Below, in pieces: positions 42,610 through 53,596 of a stretch of 64,000 nucleotides of DNA. The translations under genes were made by a program, and so were the position numbers. The notes below the pieces were generated by a model. It saw only the letters and a program-made list of their open reading frames with translations. It did no database searches and was not told the DNA's origin. The number at the start of each line of letters is the position of its first letter. Position 1 is the first letter of the stretch. The DNA is from RYN-133 sp963708645 (GTDB lineage Bacteria; Actinomycetota; Actinomycetes; Mycobacteriales; Jatrophihabitantaceae): the NCBI GenBank assembly GCA_963708645.1, contig CAVPTA010000005.1, positions 8,149 through 72,148 on the forward strand. Direction: 5' to 3'.

Positions 42610-43838
42610 TCCGGCAACAAGGCCTTACGCGAGGCGACATCCTCTTCGGCCCGCTTGATGCGTGCTGCGTCGCCGGCCTTGCGGGCCCGCTCGAGCTTCT
42701 GCTCGGCCTCGACGAGCCGCGCCCGGAGCTCGGCCAGGAACGGGTTCGACTCGATGCTGGCGGCCCGCCACCCGGCGTCGACCGCGTCGCGCACCCGCTG
42801 CTCGGCAGCGCGCATGCGGTCGTCGATCCGGCGCATCGCCTCCCGCGGAACGTGCCCGATGTCGTCGAACTCGGCCTGCAGCTCCCGCAGCGCTGACTGA
42901 GCTGCCTTCGGGTCGCTGAGGTCGAGCGCCGCAGCCTTCTCGATCACGGCTTCCTTCTTGCGCTGGTTGTCGATCTGCTCGGCGTCGCGCTCGGCGAAGG
43001 TCTCAGACCGGCGCGCGAAGAACGCGTCCTGCGCCGCACGGAACCGGGCCCACAGCGCGTCCTCGACATCGCGCGAGGCCCGCGGCGTGGCCTTCCACTC
43101 CTGCATGAGGTCGCGCATCGCGGCCGCTGTCTCGCGCCAGTCGGTCGATGCGGACAGCTCCTCAGCACGCGTGACTAGCGCTTCCTTGGCGACCTTCGCC
43201 GTCCCACGCTCGGCGTCGAGTTGCGCGAAATGCTGCCCGCGCCGACGCCCGAACGCATCGCGCGCCGCGGCGAACCGCTTCCACAACGCGTCGTCGGTGC
43301 GGCGATCGACACCGCGGATCGCCTTCCACTCCTCGACGATGGCGCGCAGCCGATCGCCGGACACCTTCCACGACGTCGCCGACTCGGCGATCTGCTCGGC
43401 CTCCACGGCGAGCGCCTCTTTAGCGGCCGCTGCGTCCGCACGCGCCTGTTCACGCGCGGCCTGCACCTCGCCCGCGCGTTCGTCGGCCGCGGTCGATATC
43501 GCGTCCAGGCGGCGTTCGAGCGCGCCGAGATCACCGATGACCGCTGCGGTCGCGAGGTGCTCTTTCATCTCCTGCGCGTGGGCGCGGGTATGCGCCGGGT
43601 CGCCGCTGCCGGACGCCAGCCGCTTCTCGAGCAGATCGACCTCGGTTGCGAGGTCCTCGTAGCGGCGCACGTAGAACCGCATCCCGGCTTCGACGTCGCC
43701 GGCCTGCCATGAGCCGATCTCGCGCTCGCCGTCGGCAGTCTTGACGAAGACGGTGCCGTCGTCGGCGATCCGTCCCCACTCCGATTGCGAACTCACGCAA
43801 GCATTGAACACGATGCGAGTACCCCGATGCGCCGCCAC
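42606..43838 (-). CDS. DUF349 protein
   Basis: A 410-residue protein with four DUF349 repeats of about 70 residues, seen as WKAIRGVDRRTDDALWKRFA, WKATPRASRDVEDALWARFR and repeats of the phrase FDDIGHVPREAMRRIDDRMR. The protein is rich in Ala, Glu and Arg and predicted to be alpha-helical throughout. DUF349 proteins are conserved in Actinobacteria; the function is unsure (a link to RNA or ribosomes is suggested for relatives). The single frame is unbroken, though it lies inside the most frameshift-rich section. It is divergent from the dioxygenase gene. Confidence 0.8.
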   Translation of the reverse strand: MAAHRGTRIVFNACVSSQSEWGRIADDGTVFVKTADGEREIGSWQAGDVEAGMRFYVRRYEDLATEVDLLEKRLASGSGDPAHTRAHAQEMKEHLATAAVIGDLGALERRLDAISTAADERAGEVQAAREQARADAAAAKEALAVEAEQIAESATSWKVSGDRLRAIVEEWKAIRGVDRRTDDALWKRFAAARDAFGRRRGQHFAQLDAERGTAKVAKEALVTRAEELSASTDWRETAAAMRDLMQEWKATPRASRDVEDALWARFRAAQDAFFARRSETFAERDAEQIDNQRKKEAVIEKAAALDLSDPKAAQSALRELQAEFDDIGHVPREAMRRIDDRMRAAEQRVRDAVDAGWRAASIESNPFLAELRARLVEAEQKLERARKAGDAARIKRAEEDVASRKALLPD

Positions 43839-43852
43839 TAGCCTTATCGGTC

Positions 43853-44550
43853 GTGGTCAGCCGGCGTGTGCTTCATCCCATGCGCGCCTGCGCTGGTGCC
43901 CGAGGTGGGCCGCGGGCTCGACGCCGAGCTCGGTGGCGTGCGCGCCGCCATCGCGTCCGTGCTCGACTTCCGGGAGATGATCGACCGGCCGATCGCCGCG
44001 CCCGCCGACCCGCACCATCGAGTCGTCCTGCTCGGCCCGGGTCCTAGGCCAGCTGCGTACGGACCCGGCGACCGAGGCAGTTTCGCCGGCTTCGGCGTCG
44101 ATCTCGAGGTCGCGCTACCGGGTGCCGGCGGCACCTCGATCATGCCGACCGCGCTGGCTGTCGGCGCGTATCTCCTTGGGTCGGCTTGCGCACCTTCATC
44201 CTTCCGCGCCTGGGCGGTGGGGCCGGGCGGCGAGACGCCGGACATCGGCGAGGACGGGCCAGCCGACCCTGGTCGTCCTCGGCGACGGCAGCGCCCGGCG
44301 CACCGAGAAGGCGCCGGGATACCTGGACGAGCGCGCCGCCGGCTACGACGAAGCCGTGCGAGCGGCGCTTGCCTCCGGCGACCCCGCCCGGCTGGCCGCA
44401 CTCGACGCGCGCCTGGGTGCCGAGCTGCTCGCAGCGGGCGCTCCGGTCTGGCAGGCCGTCGCCCCGCTGCTGGAGCGCACCTATCGGGCCGAGGTGCGTT
44501 ACGCCGGCGACCCGTTCGGCGTCGAGTACTTCGTCGCGCTGTGGCAGTGA
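43853..44550 (+). CDS. Class III extradiol dioxygenase-like protein, frameshifted twice
   Basis: Read as GVCFIPCAPALVPEVGRGLD, VVLLGPGPRPAAYGPGDRGS, LPGAGGTSIMPTALAVGAYL, AWAVGPGGETPDIG then QPTLVVLGDGSARRTEKAPG, YLDERAAGYDEAVRAAL and VEYFVALWQ. Extra bases near 43862 and 44256 interrupt the frame. The fold resembles the class III extradiol (LigB/AmmeMemo) family of actinobacterial proteins coded next to miaA, but I cannot point to a full metal-ligand set. Function unknown. It is followed by miaA after four bases. Confidence 0.6.
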
Positions 44551-44554
44551 TCGG

Positions 44555-45460
44555 GTGGCACTGACGCGCGTCCTCGCCGTCGTCGGCCCGACCGCGACCG
44601 GCAAGTCCGACCTGGCCGTTGCGCTCGCCCAGCAGCTCGGCGGCGAGATCGTCAACGCCGACTCGATGCAGCTCTACACCGGCATGGACATCGGCACCGC
44701 CAAGCTGCCGGTTGCCGAGCGCGGGGGCGTCGAGCACCACCTGCTCGATGTGTGGCCGGTGCCGAAGTCGGCGGCGGTCGCCGAGTACCAGGAGCTCGCG
44801 AGGACGGCGATCGGCGAGATCGCCTCCCGCGGTCGCATCCCGATCCTGGTCGGGGGATCGGGCCTCTACCTGCGCGGCGCCCTGGATCGGCTCGAGTTCC
44901 CCGGCGAGTCACCCGAGCTGCGGGCCCGGCTGTACGCCGAGCTCGACGAGCACGGACCGGCCGCACTGCACCTGCGCCTGGCGCAGGCCGACCCCGCTGC
45001 AGCGGCGTCGATCCTGCCGAGCAACGCGCGCCGCGTCGTCCGCGCGCTCGAAGTGATCGAACTCACCGGCGGCCCGTTCCTCGCCACGATGCCCGGCTTC
45101 GACTCGATCTACGACACGGTCTTCATCGGCCTCGACCGCGACGATCTGGACGACCGGGTCGAGCAGCGTGTGCACCGGATGATGTCGCTCGGCTTCCTCG
45201 ACGAGATCCGTGCGCTGCTGCCGGCGGGGCTGCGGTCGAGCCCGACCGCGGCCAAGGCCCTCGGCTACGCCCAACTGCTGGCCGTGCTGTCCGACGACGG
45301 CGAGATCACCGGCGATGTGGACGAGGCCATTGCCATCACGGTGCGGGCGACCCGCCGGTTCGTGCGGCGCCAGCGTTCGTGGTTTCGGCGCGACCCTCGT
45401 ATCCGCTGGCTCGACGGCGCCGGCCCCGACGTCGTCCGGCAAGCAATTACGCTGGTCTGA
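44555..45460 (+). CDS. miaA: tRNA dimethylallyltransferase MiaA
   Basis: MiaA adds the isopentenyl group to A37 of tRNAs reading UNN codons. Features: P-loop VVGPTATGKSDLAVAL, DSMQLYTGMDIGTAK, HHLLDVWPV, PILVGGSGLYLRGALD, NARRVVRALE and the C-terminal zinc-less region QRSWFRRDPRIRWLDG. GTG start; 301 residues, standard. The stop overlaps the dapF ATG (TGATG), so the two are co-translated. No frameshift is needed from here to 59 kb. Confidence 0.95.
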   Translation: MALTRVLAVVGPTATGKSDLAVALAQQLGGEIVNADSMQLYTGMDIGTAKLPVAERGGVEHHLLDVWPVPKSAAVAEYQELARTAIGEIASRGRIPILVGGSGLYLRGALDRLEFPGESPELRARLYAELDEHGPAALHLRLAQADPAAAASILPSNARRVVRALEVIELTGGPFLATMPGFDSIYDTVFIGLDRDDLDDRVEQRVHRMMSLGFLDEIRALLPAGLRSSPTAAKALGYAQLLAVLSDDGEITGDVDEAIAITVRATRRFVRRQRSWFRRDPRIRWLDGAGPDVVRQAITLV

Positions 45461-46335
45461 TGCACGTCCTGAAGGGCCACGGCACCGAGAACGACTTCGT
45501 CGTGATCCCGGATCTGGACGGCGAGATCGACCTCACACCGGAGCTGGTCCGCGCCTTGTGCGACCGGCACCGCGGCCTCGGTGCCGATGGCGTGTTGCGC
45601 GTGGTCCGGGCCGAAAACGACGCGGAAGGCAAGGACTTCGCGGGCGACGCCGAGTACTTCATGGACTACCGGAACGCCGACGGCAGCCTCGCCGAGATGT
45701 GCGGAAATGGAATTCGTGTATTTCTGCGATACCTAATGCGGTCCCGGCTCGTTACAGAGTCAGCGGCGGTGGCGACACGCGGCGGGATCACGCGAGTGCG
45801 GTCCTGCACCGATGGCGACATCAGCGTGCATATGGGACGGCCCCTGGTCCTTGCCGACCGGCCGGTCGCCACCGCCGCGCCTATCTCCACGCCCGCGATC
45901 GCCGCGGTGCGCATGCCCAACCCGCATGTGGTCGTCCAGGTCGAGGCCGACGAACTCGACGCGCTCGACCTGACCCGCGCGCCGGTCGTCGTCCCACCGC
46001 TGCCGGACGGGCAGAACGTCGAGTTCGTCGTCGCGGTCGGGCCCGGTCATCTGCGGATGCGCGTCTACGAGCGTGGGGTCGGTGAGACCCGTTCCTGCGG
46101 TACCGGGATCTGCGCCGCAGTGGTCGCCGCGGCCACCGCGGCAGGTTCGCCGGCCGATGGCGGGACGTGGCGCGTCGACGTCCCCGGTGGCACGTGCCGG
46201 GTCAGCTGGCACACGGACGGGACCATCGAACTCATCGGCCCGGCCGTGATCGTGGCCGACATCGACATCGACGACCAGTGGCTGGCGTCGGTGTCCGGCG
46301 GGGACACCGTGGTGATCGGCGCTGTCGGCGCCTGA
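45460..46335 (+). CDS. dapF: Diaminopimelate epimerase
   Basis: DapF interconverts LL- and meso-diaminopimelate with two cysteines. They are in NADGSLAEMCGNGIRVFLRY and GVGETRSCGTGICAAVVAAA, spaced as expected. The N-terminus MHVLKGHGTENDFVVIPDL is typical. A 291-residue protein starting with ATG overlapping the miaA stop. It completes the diaminopimelate genes of the window (dapB and dapA earlier). hflX follows 24 bases later. Confidence 0.95.
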   Translation: MHVLKGHGTENDFVVIPDLDGEIDLTPELVRALCDRHRGLGADGVLRVVRAENDAEGKDFAGDAEYFMDYRNADGSLAEMCGNGIRVFLRYLMRSRLVTESAAVATRGGITRVRSCTDGDISVHMGRPLVLADRPVATAAPISTPAIAAVRMPNPHVVVQVEADELDALDLTRAPVVVPPLPDGQNVEFVVAVGPGHLRMRVYERGVGETRSCGTGICAAVVAAATAAGSPADGGTWRVDVPGGTCRVSWHTDGTIELIGPAVIVADIDIDDQWLASVSGGDTVVIGAVGA

Positions 46336-46359
46336 ATCGAGTAGCAGGTCCGTGTCACC

Positions 46360-47775
46360 ATGGATGGCACGATGACCGAACTCAGTGACCAGCTCGCAGA
46401 CCGAGCACTCGGAGACTACGAACTCGAGGAACGCCAGGCGCTGCGGCGCGTCGCGGGCCTGTCGACCGAACTCCAGGACGTCACCGAGGTCGAATACCGC
46501 CAACTGCGCCTCGAACGGGTCGTGCTGGTCGGGGTCTGGACGACCGGCACCCTCGCCGAGGCCGAGAACTCGCTGGCCGAGCTGGCCCGGCTCGCCGAGA
46601 CGGCCGGCTCCGAGGTGCTCGACGGCCTGATCCAGCGCCGCGACAAGCCCGACGCCGCGACCTACATCGGGTCGGGCAAGGCGAAGGAGCTGCGCGACGT
46701 CGTCGAGGCGGCCGGCGCCGACACCGTCATCTGCGACGGCGAGCTGACCCCTGGCCAGCTGCAGCAACTGGAGCAGGTCGTGAAGGTGAAGGTCGTCGAC
46801 CGCACCGCGCTGATCCTGGACATCTTCGCTCAGCACGCCAGCTCGAAAGAGGGCAAGGCGCAGGTCGAACTCGCCCAGCTCGCCTACCTCAAGCCCCGTC
46901 TGCGCGGCTGGGGCGAGTCGCTGTCTCGCCAGGTCGGCGGACGGGCGGCGGGCGGCGTCGGGATCGGCGGCCGCGGGCCCGGCGAGACGAAGATCGAGAT
47001 CGACCGGCGCCGCATCACCTCGCGAATGGCTCGGCTGCGTAAGGAACTTGCCGCGATGAAGACCGCTCGCGACGTCAAGCGGGCGCAGCGGCGCTCGCGC
47101 CACGTCCCGTCCGTCGCGCTGGCCGGCTACACGAACGCGGGCAAGTCGTCGTTGCTGAACCGGCTCACCGATGCGGGGGTGCTGGTCGAGAACGCGCTGT
47201 TCGCAACCCTCGACCCGACTGTGCGCCGCTGTCAGGCCAGCGACGGGCGGGTGTTCACCCTCGCCGACACCGTCGGGTTCGTGCGCCACCTGCCTACGCA
47301 ACTGGTCGAGGCTTTCCGATCGACGTTGGAAGAGGTCGGCGACGCCGACCTGATCCTGCACGTGGTCGACGCGTCCGACGCCGACCCGGAGGCGCAGATC
47401 CGCGCGGTGCACGAGGTGCTCGGCGAGATCGACGCGCTGCACGTGCCCGAACAGCTCGTCTTCAACAAGGTCGATGCGGCCGACGCCGAAACCTTGCTGC
47501 GGCTGCGCCACCTGGCGCCCGAAGCGCTGTTCGTCTCGGCCCGGACCGGCGAGGGCATCGACAAGCTGCGCGCGCGCGTCGAGGACCTGCTACCTCGCCC
47601 GGCGGTCGAGGTCGACCTGCTGGTGCCTTACACTCGCGGCGACCTCGTCGCCCGCGTGCACGATGATGCAGAAGTGCTCGACACCGAGCACACGGCGCAC
47701 GGCACGCGCCTGCGGGCCCGGGTCAGCCCCGATCTCGCGGCGGCACTGGCTCCCTTCGCGCGGGCCCGAGGTTGA
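46360..47775 (+). CDS. hflX: GTPase HflX (ribosome splitting factor)
   Basis: A 471-residue GTPase that splits stalled ribosomes. The N-terminal HflX domain has ATYIGSGKAKELRDVVEAAG and DTVICDGELTPGQLQQLEQV, and GGRGPGETKIEIDRRRI precedes the G-domain: P-loop GYTNAGKSSLLNRLT, G2 TLDPTVRRC, G3 DTVGFVRHLPTQLV, G4 FNKVD. The start used is ATG 12 bases before a second ATG (MTELSD), which may be the real one. Downstream are tatA and lexA; the actinobacterial miaA-dapF-hflX order is kept. Confidence 0.93.
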   Translation: MDGTMTELSDQLADRALGDYELEERQALRRVAGLSTELQDVTEVEYRQLRLERVVLVGVWTTGTLAEAENSLAELARLAETAGSEVLDGLIQRRDKPDAATYIGSGKAKELRDVVEAAGADTVICDGELTPGQLQQLEQVVKVKVVDRTALILDIFAQHASSKEGKAQVELAQLAYLKPRLRGWGESLSRQVGGRAAGGVGIGGRGPGETKIEIDRRRITSRMARLRKELAAMKTARDVKRAQRRSRHVPSVALAGYTNAGKSSLLNRLTDAGVLVENALFATLDPTVRRCQASDGRVFTLADTVGFVRHLPTQLVEAFRSTLEEVGDADLILHVVDASDADPEAQIRAVHEVLGEIDALHVPEQLVFNKVDAADAETLLRLRHLAPEALFVSARTGEGIDKLRARVEDLLPRPAVEVDLLVPYTRGDLVARVHDDAEVLDTEHTAHGTRLRARVSPDLAAALAPFARARG

Positions 47776-47918
47776 ATCCGAGCACCGCGCTCGGCTCGAA
47801 CTGTTCAGTACAGGCACCGGTGCTGTTTTCGGCGTCGTCATCGATGTCGAGCGCTGCTCTGGCGTAGGCTGGCCGTAACGAAGCGCCGCCGCACCCGCTG
47901 TTAGGAGGAGGCCTTCTC

Positions 47919-48236
47919 ATGGAGTTGTTCAGCCCCGGGCACTTGTTCATCCTGGCGATCGTCGTCGCCGTGCTGTTCTTCGGTTGGAAGCAGCTGCCCG
48001 ACATGGCCCGCTCGCTCGGGCGCTCGCTGCGGATCTTCAAGACCGAGATCAAGGGCATGAGCGAGGACGACAAGAAGCGCGCCGAGGCCCGCGAGGCAAC
48101 CGCCGCGCCGCCCGCGCTCGAGACCAAGGACGCTCCGGTCGCGCCGGTTGCGCAGCCGCCCGTCCCGCAGGTGCCCGAGCAGGTTTCCAGCGAGCCGGCC
48201 CGCGACGCGCAACCGGTCACCAAGCCGTTCGAGTAA
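47919..48236 (+). CDS. tatA: Sec-independent protein translocase component TatA
   Basis: MELFSPGHLFILAIVVAVLF begins the single helix, followed by the amphipathic helix FGWKQLPDMARSLGRSLRIF and a long Pro/Ala-rich acidic tail. TatA forms the pore of the twin-arginine pathway. It has a good GGAGGAGG site eight bases upstream. It stands alone: tatB/C are not in the window. 105 residues, with a disordered C-terminus of about 55. A bidirectional hairpin follows 20 bases downstream. Confidence 0.9.
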   Translation: MELFSPGHLFILAIVVAVLFFGWKQLPDMARSLGRSLRIFKTEIKGMSEDDKKRAEAREATAAPPALETKDAPVAPVAQPPVPQVPEQVSSEPARDAQPVTKPFE

Positions 48237-48255
48237 ATCGCCACGATCCACAGCA

Positions 48256-48285
48256 CGAGGCCCGCGGCAACCGCCGCGGGCCTCG
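48256..48285. terminator. Bidirectional hairpin terminator between tatA and lexA
   Basis: CGAGGCCCGCGGC and GCCGCGGGCCTCG form a perfect 13-base-pair stem with an AACC loop, centred in the 56-base gap between two convergent genes. It should terminate both. No long T-runs are needed in GC-rich Actinobacteria. Confidence 0.85.
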
Positions 48286-48292
48286 AATGCTT

Positions 48293-49159
48293 TCAGACCT
48301 TGCGCAGGACGGCGGTGACCTTCCCGAGCACGGTCGCCTCGTCGCCGTCGATCGGCTGGTAGGCGCTGTTGTGGGGGAGCAGCCAGACGTGCCCGCTGCG
48401 CCGCTGCAGCGTCTTGACAGTTGCCTCGCCGTCGATCATCGCTGCCACGATGTCGCCGTTCTCGGCGGTCTGCTGCTGACGCACGACCACCCAGTCGCCG
48501 TCGGAGATCGCCGCGTCGATCATCGAGTCACCGACGACCTTGAGCAGGAACAGCGAGCCGTCGCCGACCAGGGTCTTGGGTAGCGGGAACACGTCTTCGA
48601 TCATCTGCTCGGCCAGGATCGGCCCGCCCGCAGCGATGCGTCCGACGACCGGGACGAACACCGGCGCATCGCCGCGCGGCGCGTCATCGCTGACCGCCAC
48701 CGCCCGACGTACCGCCTTGGGACGCTCGCCGTCGGAGCCCAGTCGCATGTCGACCGCCCGTGGGCGGTTCGGGTCGCGACGCAGGAAGCCCTTGCGCTCG
48801 AGCATCGCCAGCTGGTGGGCGACGCTCGAGGTCGACGCGAGCCCTGCCGACTCGCAGATCTCGCGGATGCTCGGCGGGTAGCCGCGCCGTTCGACCGAAT
48901 CGCGGATCACGTCGAGAATCGCCTGTTGGCGCCGGGTCAACCCGGTCTTGGGGTCGGGCAGTTCGGTGACCTTGGGCCGCCCCGGCCCGCGCCGCTGCGG
49001 TTGCGCCGCGCTCGCCGAGCCACGCTTGGCTACGGCTTTCGCGCTCGCCTTCACGGCGGCCTTCGCGGTGGCCTTCGCCGGTGATCTGCTCGTCGTTTTC
49101 GCGGCCGCTCTAGCCGCGGGCGTTGCCGCGCGTGATGCCGCCTTCTTCTGGGTGGCCAT
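48293..49159 (-). CDS. lexA: SOS repressor LexA with long Ala/Lys-rich N-terminal extension
   Basis: A 288-residue LexA. Residues 74-135 are the winged helix (LTRRQQAILDVIRDSVERRG and STSSVAHQLAMLERKGFLRR), followed by the S24 autoprotease domain: cleavage site Ala177-Gly178 in VGRIAAGG, catalytic Ser212 in VGDSMIDAAI and Lys249 in ATVKTLQRR. Residues 1-55 are unusual: an Ala/Lys/Arg-rich histone-H1-like run (AAKTTSRSPAKATAKAAVKA) ending in a likely AT-hook core RRGPGRPK at 56-63. Other actinobacterial LexA proteins have short tails. The extension starts at ATG without an obvious internal start. SOS boxes lie in the divergent promoter with the chiZ-like gene. Confidence 0.92.
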   Translation of the reverse strand: MATQKKAASRAATPAARAAAKTTSRSPAKATAKAAVKASAKAVAKRGSASAAQPQRRGPGRPKVTELPDPKTGLTRRQQAILDVIRDSVERRGYPPSIREICESAGLASTSSVAHQLAMLERKGFLRRDPNRPRAVDMRLGSDGERPKAVRRAVAVSDDAPRGDAPVFVPVVGRIAAGGPILAEQMIEDVFPLPKTLVGDGSLFLLKVVGDSMIDAAISDGDWVVVRQQQTAENGDIVAAMIDGEATVKTLQRRSGHVWLLPHNSAYQPIDGDEATVLGKVTAVLRKV

Positions 49160-49216
49160 GCGTCACTCCTGTCATTTGTTCGATAACGCAGACCGTAGCG
49201 CGGGTTGATAACAATC

Positions 49217-49232
49217 TCAAACACGTGTTCGA
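49217..49232. promoter_or_regulatory. SOS (LexA) box near lexA
   Basis: TCAAACACGTGTTCGA fits the actinobacterial SOS box TCGAAC-N4-GTTCGA except one base in each arm's start. It lies about 60 bases upstream of lexA, so LexA should repress its own gene through it. Confidence 0.75.
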
Positions 49233-49280
49233 ACGACACGCCGTCCGATCTGGATATTGTCAGACCCCGCTGGTACACCT

Positions 49281-49312
49281 TCGAATAGGCGTTCGATAGA
49301 ACGCGCGTTCGA
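49281..49312. promoter_or_regulatory. Two adjacent SOS boxes upstream of the chiZ-like gene
   Basis: TCGAATAGGCGTTCGA and TAGAACGCGCGTTCGA abut each other. Both resemble the SOS box, the first with one and the second with two deviations. Two sites together suggest tight control of the downstream LysM gene, which is 40 bases away, and possibly also of lexA on the other side. Confidence 0.75.
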
Positions 49313-49352
49313 TCACAAGGGTGATCGCCGAGCGAGAAATGAGGAGGCTGCG

Positions 49353-49796
49353 ATGTCCGTCGCGACCGAGTTCGAACCGATCTTCGACATCCCGGAGCGG
49401 GCCCGTCGCACCCAGACGGTGCCGCGACCGGCCTGCCCGCCACACGAGACGCCGCAGCGCCTGGCGACTGTGACGACGCTGCATCGCCCGGCCGTCGAAA
49501 CCGCCGCGGCATCGGTCCGGCTGACCCGCCGCGGCGTCCACGTAGTCGCGACGGTGTTGGCCCTGGCCGCCCTCGGGCTGGTGCTGATCGCGCGCGCGTC
49601 CGCACCCGCAACGCCGATGGCGCACTCGCGGCCGGTGCCCGCCACGGTCACCGTGCGCGCCGGCGACACGCTGTGGTCGATCGCGTCGCGGCTGGCACCT
49701 CAGGTCGACCCGCGCGCCGAGGTCGCCGCCCTGCAGCGGCTCAACGGGCTCGGCGCGGCCGGTCTGATGCCCGGTCAGGTGCTGCGCACTCGCTGA
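49353..49796 (+). CDS. SOS-induced LysM protein, ChiZ/YneA-like
   Basis: A 147-residue protein with one membrane helix (HVVATVLALAALGLVLIARA) and a LysM domain (VTVRAGDTLWSIASRLAPQV, then LQRLNGLGAAGLMPGQVLR). Position and SOS boxes match mycobacterial Rv2719c (ChiZ), a LysM wall hydrolase or division inhibitor divergent from lexA, and the SOS division inhibitor YneA/DivS of others. Its N-terminal 60 residues are cytoplasmic and disordered. It probably delays division during DNA damage. No catalytic residues can be shown. Confidence 0.8.
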   Translation: MSVATEFEPIFDIPERARRTQTVPRPACPPHETPQRLATVTTLHRPAVETAAASVRLTRRGVHVVATVLALAALGLVLIARASAPATPMAHSRPVPATVTVRAGDTLWSIASRLAPQVDPRAEVAALQRLNGLGAAGLMPGQVLRTR

Positions 49797-49826
49797 CGCA
49801 GGGTCGGTCGCGGGGAAATTTCTCGA

Positions 49827-49838
49827 CACACCGGTGTG
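49827..49838. promoter_or_regulatory. Palindrome CACACCGGTGTG in the nrdR leader
   Basis: A perfect 12-base palindrome lies in the 255-base region upstream of nrdR, and ACACCGATGTGT, near-palindromic, lies 70 bases further on. It could be an NrdR-type or other operator; no consensus match that I trust. Confidence 0.3.
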
Positions 49839-49908
49839 GCGCTCTTGCGGAACATTCGTGTGCGATCTACGGTTGCACCCCTAGATGTAGTAGTTACACC
49901 GATGTGTT

Positions 49909-50009
49909 TCGTCCACAACTTGGGGTTGACCGTCCACACGGCATCCCCAAGTCATCCACAACAAAACCGGGTTCTGTCCACCGGTTCGTCCCCAACAGCA
50001 GTGGACAAC
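49909..50009 (+). promoter_or_regulatory. Cluster of DnaA-box-like motifs upstream of nrdR
   Basis: Within 101 bases I see TCGTCCACA (49909), CCGTCCACA (49930), TCATCCACA (49952), CTGTCCACC (49974), TCGTCCCCA (49986) and the reverse motif GTGGACAAC (50001). All approximate the actinobacterial DnaA box TTGTCCACA with one or two mismatches. DnaA regulates ribonucleotide reductase genes in E. coli; the same here is inference. Confidence 0.5.
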
Positions 50010-50052
50010 CCTGCCGCCACCCGGCGTCTCGACCTGAAGGAGAGGGATTGGC

Positions 50053-50517
50053 ATGAAGTGTCCGTACTGCCGTCATCCCGACTCCCGCGTGGTCGATTCT
50101 CGTGAGGTCGACGAGGGTCAGGTCATCCGGCGGCGCCGCTCGTGCCAGGAGTGCGGAAAGCGGTTCACGACCGTTGAAGAGGCGACGCTAGCCGTCATCA
50201 AGCGCAGCGGGGTGACCGAGCCGTTCAGCCGGCAGAAGGTCGTCAGTGGTGTCCGACGCGCGTGCCAGGGTCGCCCGGTGGACGAGGACGCGCTCGCGCA
50301 GCTGGCCCAGCGGGTCGAAGAGGCCGTACGGGCGACGGGGGTCGCCGAGGTGCCCAGCGACGAGGTCGGTTTGGCCATTCTCGGCCCGCTGCGCGAACTC
50401 GACGAGGTCGCCTACTTGCGCTTCGCCTCGGTCTACCAGGCGTTCAGCTCGATCGACGACTTCGAAAAGGCGATCACCGACCTGCGCAACGACACCCGCA
50501 CAGCACCCATCGACTGA
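50053..50517 (+). CDS. nrdR: Transcriptional repressor NrdR
   Basis: NrdR binds ATP/dATP and represses ribonucleotide reductase genes. The zinc ribbon is MKCPYCRHPDSRVVDSREV and CQECGKRFTTVE, and the ATP-cone is VIKRSGVTEPFSRQKVVSGV then RACQGRPVDEDALAQLAQRV. A 154-residue protein, standard. The start has GGAGAGG nine bases upstream. nrdJ follows 51 bases later in the same direction, an arrangement expected for autoregulated control of class II reductase. Confidence 0.95.
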   Translation: MKCPYCRHPDSRVVDSREVDEGQVIRRRRSCQECGKRFTTVEEATLAVIKRSGVTEPFSRQKVVSGVRRACQGRPVDEDALAQLAQRVEEAVRATGVAEVPSDEVGLAILGPLRELDEVAYLRFASVYQAFSSIDDFEKAITDLRNDTRTAPID

Positions 50518-50568
50518 GTAGTACCCCCACACCGTCACTCACCGCTGATCCAGCAGGGAAGGAACCAC

Positions 50569-53475
<2,907 letters not shown>

Positions 53476-53596
53476 AGTTGGTTGGTCGCAGCTGTCGTCA
53501 TGCGGGCTCGCTGCGGGGGAGTTCGAAGTGGTCGGGGTGTCATCGCGGGGGCGGTGGCGCCCCGACTGCGGTTTGCGATGCGATGGTCTCCTGTGC

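Noticed and set aside
2066..44550. Programmed +1 frameshifting or quadruplet decoding at fixed codons
   Set aside because: The codons before the extra base are often Thr, Ala, Pro or Ser at first, but GAG, GTG, GGC, GAC and CTG also occur; no common slippery motif or downstream structure was found, and long genes are free of it. Kept only as an alternative in the findings.
49798..50052. A cobalamin riboswitch upstream of the nrdR-nrdJ pair
   Set aside because: I could not find the conserved B12-box sequence or a folded core in the 255-base leader, only palindromes and DnaA-like motifs.
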